A DNA stretch of 10,496 bases from assembly GCA_030743445.1 (NCBI GenBank), contig JASLSL010000241.1:1-10496 (forward strand), written 5' to 3'. Position 1 is the first letter of the stretch, and every line of letters begins with the position of its first letter. Positions 8,263 to 10,496 of this stretch are shown here, piece after piece. A program made the position numbers and the translations under genes. Under the pieces are notes generated by a model that was not told where the DNA came from, ran no database searches, and worked only from the letters and a program-made list of their open reading frames with translations. This stretch comes from Alphaproteobacteria bacterium (lineage in GTDB: Bacteria; Pseudomonadota; Alphaproteobacteria; UBA8366).

Positions 8263-10496
8263 ATGGCACCGATCAAACCGCTTTCCATCGGCGATCTTTA
8301 CGCCGGCTGCGATACCAAGCAGTTCGACTTCCGCACGACGGGAAATCTGCCGAATATCGAGGAGCTGATCGGCCAGGAACGCGCGGTCGAGGCGGTCTGT
8401 TTCGGCATCGCGATCGAGAGCGACGGCTACAACGTCTTCGCGCTCGGCCCGCCCGGCATCGGCAAGAACACGCTCGTCGGCGAGTTCCTCGCCCGCCAGG
8501 CCGAGGACGAGGCGGTACCATCGGACTGGTGCTACGTCCACAATTTCGACCACCCGCGGCGGCCGACGGCGCTCGAGCTCCCGGCCGGACGGGCGCGTCC
8601 CCTGGCGCGCGACATGGACACACTGATCCAGGATCTGCGCGCGGCGATTCCCGCAGCCTTCGAGAGCGACGCCTACCGGGAGCGCAAGGAGGCGATCGAG
8701 CAGGATTACAAGGAGCGCCAGGAGCAGGCGTCGGAGGAACTGCAGAAGCGGGCCGGCGAGAACAACATCGCCCTGGTCCGCACCCCGGTCGGGCTCGGCC
8801 TCGCCCCGGTCAAGGACGGCAAGGTGATCGACCCCGAAGTGTTCGAGAAACTGCCCGAGAAGGAGCGCAGGTCCTACGCCGGCGCGATCGAGGCCTTGCA
8901 GCAGGAACTCCAGGCGAGTCTCGACCAGGTGCCGAAATGGGCGCGCGAGATGCGCGAACGCGTTCACGAGCTCAACCGCGACGTCGCCAAGTTCGCGGTC
9001 GAGCACTATCTCGAGGATTTCAAGAAGGCCTACGCCGACCTGCCGAACGTGCTGCAGTGGCTCGAATCGGTCGCGGCCGACCTGATCGAAAACGCCGACG
9101 CCTTCATCGCCGCGAGCGGCGAGGGCGCGGCGATGCAGCTCGCGATCCAGGGGATAGTCGATGGGCCGTCGTTCCGGCAATACCGGGTCAACGTGCTGAT
9201 CGACCGGACCGAGGTCGGCGGCGCACCGGTGGTCTACGAGGACAACCCGACGGTCGGCGAGTTGATCGGCCGGATCGAGCATCAGGCACAGCAGGGCGCC
9301 CTGGTCACCGACTTCAACCTGATCAAGGCCGGCGCGCTGCACGCGGCGAACGGCGGCTACCTGGTCGTCGAGGCCCACAAGGTGCTGACCCAGCCGCTGT
9401 CGTGGGAGGCCTTGAAGCGCGCGCTCCGGGCGCGCGAGATCCGCATCCAGTCGCTCGGCCAGAGTCTCGGCTTGGTCGACACGGTCTCGCTCGACCCAGA
9501 GCCGGTGCCGCTCGACGTCAAGATCGTGCTAACCGGCGACCGCACGTTGTATTACCTGCTCGCCGCCTACGACCCGGATTTCCTCGAACTGTTCAAGGTC
9601 CAGGCCGACTTCGAGGAAACCATGGAACGCACGCCCGAGAACGTGCAGCGCTACGCCCAGCTGGTCGGCACCATCGCGCAACGCGAGGACTTGCGGCCAC
9701 TCGACCGGGGTGCGGTCGCCCGCATTGTCGAGCACGGCGCACGGCTCGCCGGCGACAAGCACAAGCTGACGACCCATATGCGCAGCATCGCCGACTTGGT
9801 GCGGGAATCGGCGCATTGGGCCGGAGAGGCGAGTCACCGGGCGATCAAGGCAGAGGACGTGCAGCGCGCGATCGACGCCTCGATATACCGTGCCGACCGG
9901 GTGCGCGAACGGGTTCAGGAATCGATCCACGAAGGGACCATCCTGATCCAGACCTCGGGCGAGGCGGTCGGCCAGGTCAACGGCCTTTCGGTGCTGCAGC
10001 TCGGCGGTTACGCCTTCGGCCGGCCGAGCCGGATCACCGCCAGGATACAACTCGGCCGCGGTCGGGTCGTTGACATCGAGCGCGAGGTCGAACTCGGCGG
10101 CCCGCTGCACACCAAGGGGGTGCTGATCCTGTCGGGGTTCCTCGGGGCGCGGTTCGGCGCCGACCGGCCGCTGGCGCTCTCCGCCAGCCTGGTGTTCGAG
10201 CAGTCCTATGGCGGGGTCGATGGCGACAGCGCGTCCTCGGCCGAACTCTACGCGCTGCTATCGGCGATCGGCGAGGTGCCGATCAAGCAGAGCCTGGCAG
10301 TGACCGGCTCGGTCAACCAGCACGGCATCGTCCAGGCGATCGGCGGCGCCAACGAGAAGATCGAGGGCTATTTCGACATTTGCCGGGCGGGTGGGCTCGA
10401 TGGCTCGCACGGGGTGTTGATCCCGGCCTCGAACGTGCGCCACCTGATGCTGCGCGGCGACGTGGTCGAGGCGGTCAAGCGCAACCAGTTCAATAT
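8263..10496 (+). CDS. LonB/YcbZ-type ATP-dependent protease (AAA_32 plus Lon peptidase domain), 3' end outside window
   Basis: The frame is open from ATG 8263 to the window edge (744 codons). Perhaps 40-60 residues are missing compared with relatives. Residues 1-110 begin the ATPase part, with GPPGIGKNT at 62-70. Residues about 127-262 form a charged, helical, coiled-coil-like insertion. ANGGYLVVEAHKVL (to about 374) and WEALKRALRAREIRI follow, as in PF13654 proteins. The C-terminal part is a Lon peptidase domain with DGDSASSAE (catalytic S656) and GGANEKIEG (K699). The 43-residue Ser-Lys spacing equals that of E. coli Lon (679/722). Walker A has Asn69 where Thr or Ser normally follows the lysine, and the Walker B position reads Val-Val-Glu-Ala rather than an acidic pair, so ATP hydrolysis may be weak or altered. 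It is a soluble peptidase, probably hexameric. It directly follows the metallopeptidase gene. A degenerate ATPase is known in this branch, so the change alone does not mean inactivation. Confidence 0.92.
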   Translation, partial: MAPIKPLSIGDLYAGCDTKQFDFRTTGNLPNIEELIGQERAVEAVCFGIAIESDGYNVFALGPPGIGKNTLVGEFLARQAEDEAVPSDWCYVHNFDHPRRPTALELPAGRARPLARDMDTLIQDLRAAIPAAFESDAYRERKEAIEQDYKERQEQASEELQKRAGENNIALVRTPVGLGLAPVKDGKVIDPEVFEKLPEKERRSYAGAIEALQQELQASLDQVPKWAREMRERVHELNRDVAKFAVEHYLEDFKKAYADLPNVLQWLESVAADLIENADAFIAASGEGAAMQLAIQGIVDGPSFRQYRVNVLIDRTEVGGAPVVYEDNPTVGELIGRIEHQAQQGALVTDFNLIKAGALHAANGGYLVVEAHKVLTQPLSWEALKRALRAREIRIQSLGQSLGLVDTVSLDPEPVPLDVKIVLTGDRTLYYLLAAYDPDFLELFKVQADFEETMERTPENVQRYAQLVGTIAQREDLRPLDRGAVARIVEHGARLAGDKHKLTTHMRSIADLVRESAHWAGEASHRAIKAEDVQRAIDASIYRADRVRERVQESIHEGTILIQTSGEAVGQVNGLSVLQLGGYAFGRPSRITARIQLGRGRVVDIEREVELGGPLHTKGVLILSGFLGARFGADRPLALSASLVFEQSYGGVDGDSASSAELYALLSAIGEVPIKQSLAVTGSVNQHGIVQAIGGANEKIEGYFDICRAGGLDGSHGVLIPASNVRHLMLRGDVVEAVKRNQFN

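Noticed and set aside
7753..9378. 541-codon - strand frame opposite the Lon-type gene
   Set aside because: It has no domain or motif and sits antisense to a clear protease. GC-driven absence of stops explains its length.
7635..10073. 812-codon + strand frame overlapping the dehydratase, metallopeptidase and Lon-type genes
   Set aside because: It is Arg/Gly-rich and motif-free, and it overlaps three genes that have complete catalytic motifs in other frames.

Overview
The window is chromosomal DNA, mostly GC-rich, from a proteobacterium, most likely an alphaproteobacterium of the Rhodospirillales type. This is inferred from codon use and the gene set: an HSD10-like dehydrogenase, acetoacetate-CoA ligase, an ACAD10/11-type phosphotransferase, a small zincin metallopeptidase and a LonB/YcbZ-type protease. 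No marker gene in the window fixes the taxonomy. I see no RNA genes, insertion sequences, integrases or CRISPR arrays.

Layout. A G/C palindrome lies at 21-43. A phosphotransferase-family kinase (134-1183, +) follows and meets, tail to tail, a leftward block of three genes. In transcription order the block is acetoacetate-CoA ligase (5735-3777), an AlgI-like MBOAT O-acyltransferase (3733-2171) and a membrane-anchored SGNH-type protein (2168-1203). The last two look like a surface-polysaccharide O-acylation pair and are less GC-rich in the lines I counted. The MBOAT frame carries an in-frame TAG at 3593-3595, where the family normally has the second Trp of a Trp-Trp-Asn-Pro motif. The gene is therefore either broken, shortened or misread.

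A 170-bp divergent promoter region separates the ligase from a rightward HSD17B10-like short-chain dehydrogenase (5906-6667). Its last 15 codons plus stop recur 157 bp downstream (6777-6825) with four differences, three of them synonymous. The second copy abuts a 12-bp perfect palindrome. This looks like a recombination scar or a gene-replacement remnant.

Next come two leftward genes: a pterin-4a-carbinolamine dehydratase (7768-7454) and a secreted Sel1-repeat protein (7421-6831). Diverging from them is a rightward protease pair. It consists of a small HExxH metallopeptidase (7846-8259) and, 3 bp later, a LonB/YcbZ-type protease (8263 to the window edge) with an intact Ser-Lys dyad but an atypical Walker A.

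How the genes work together. The ligase and dehydrogenase fit short-chain acyl-CoA, ketone-body or branched-chain amino-acid catabolism, and the kinase may belong to hydroxy-acid catabolism. The MBOAT/SGNH pair is an unrelated envelope function attached downstream of the ligase. The protease pair is probably a separate protein-quality-control or processing unit. Most of the window is ordinary. The parts most worth a second look are the MBOAT nonsense codon and the duplicated dehydrogenase tail.
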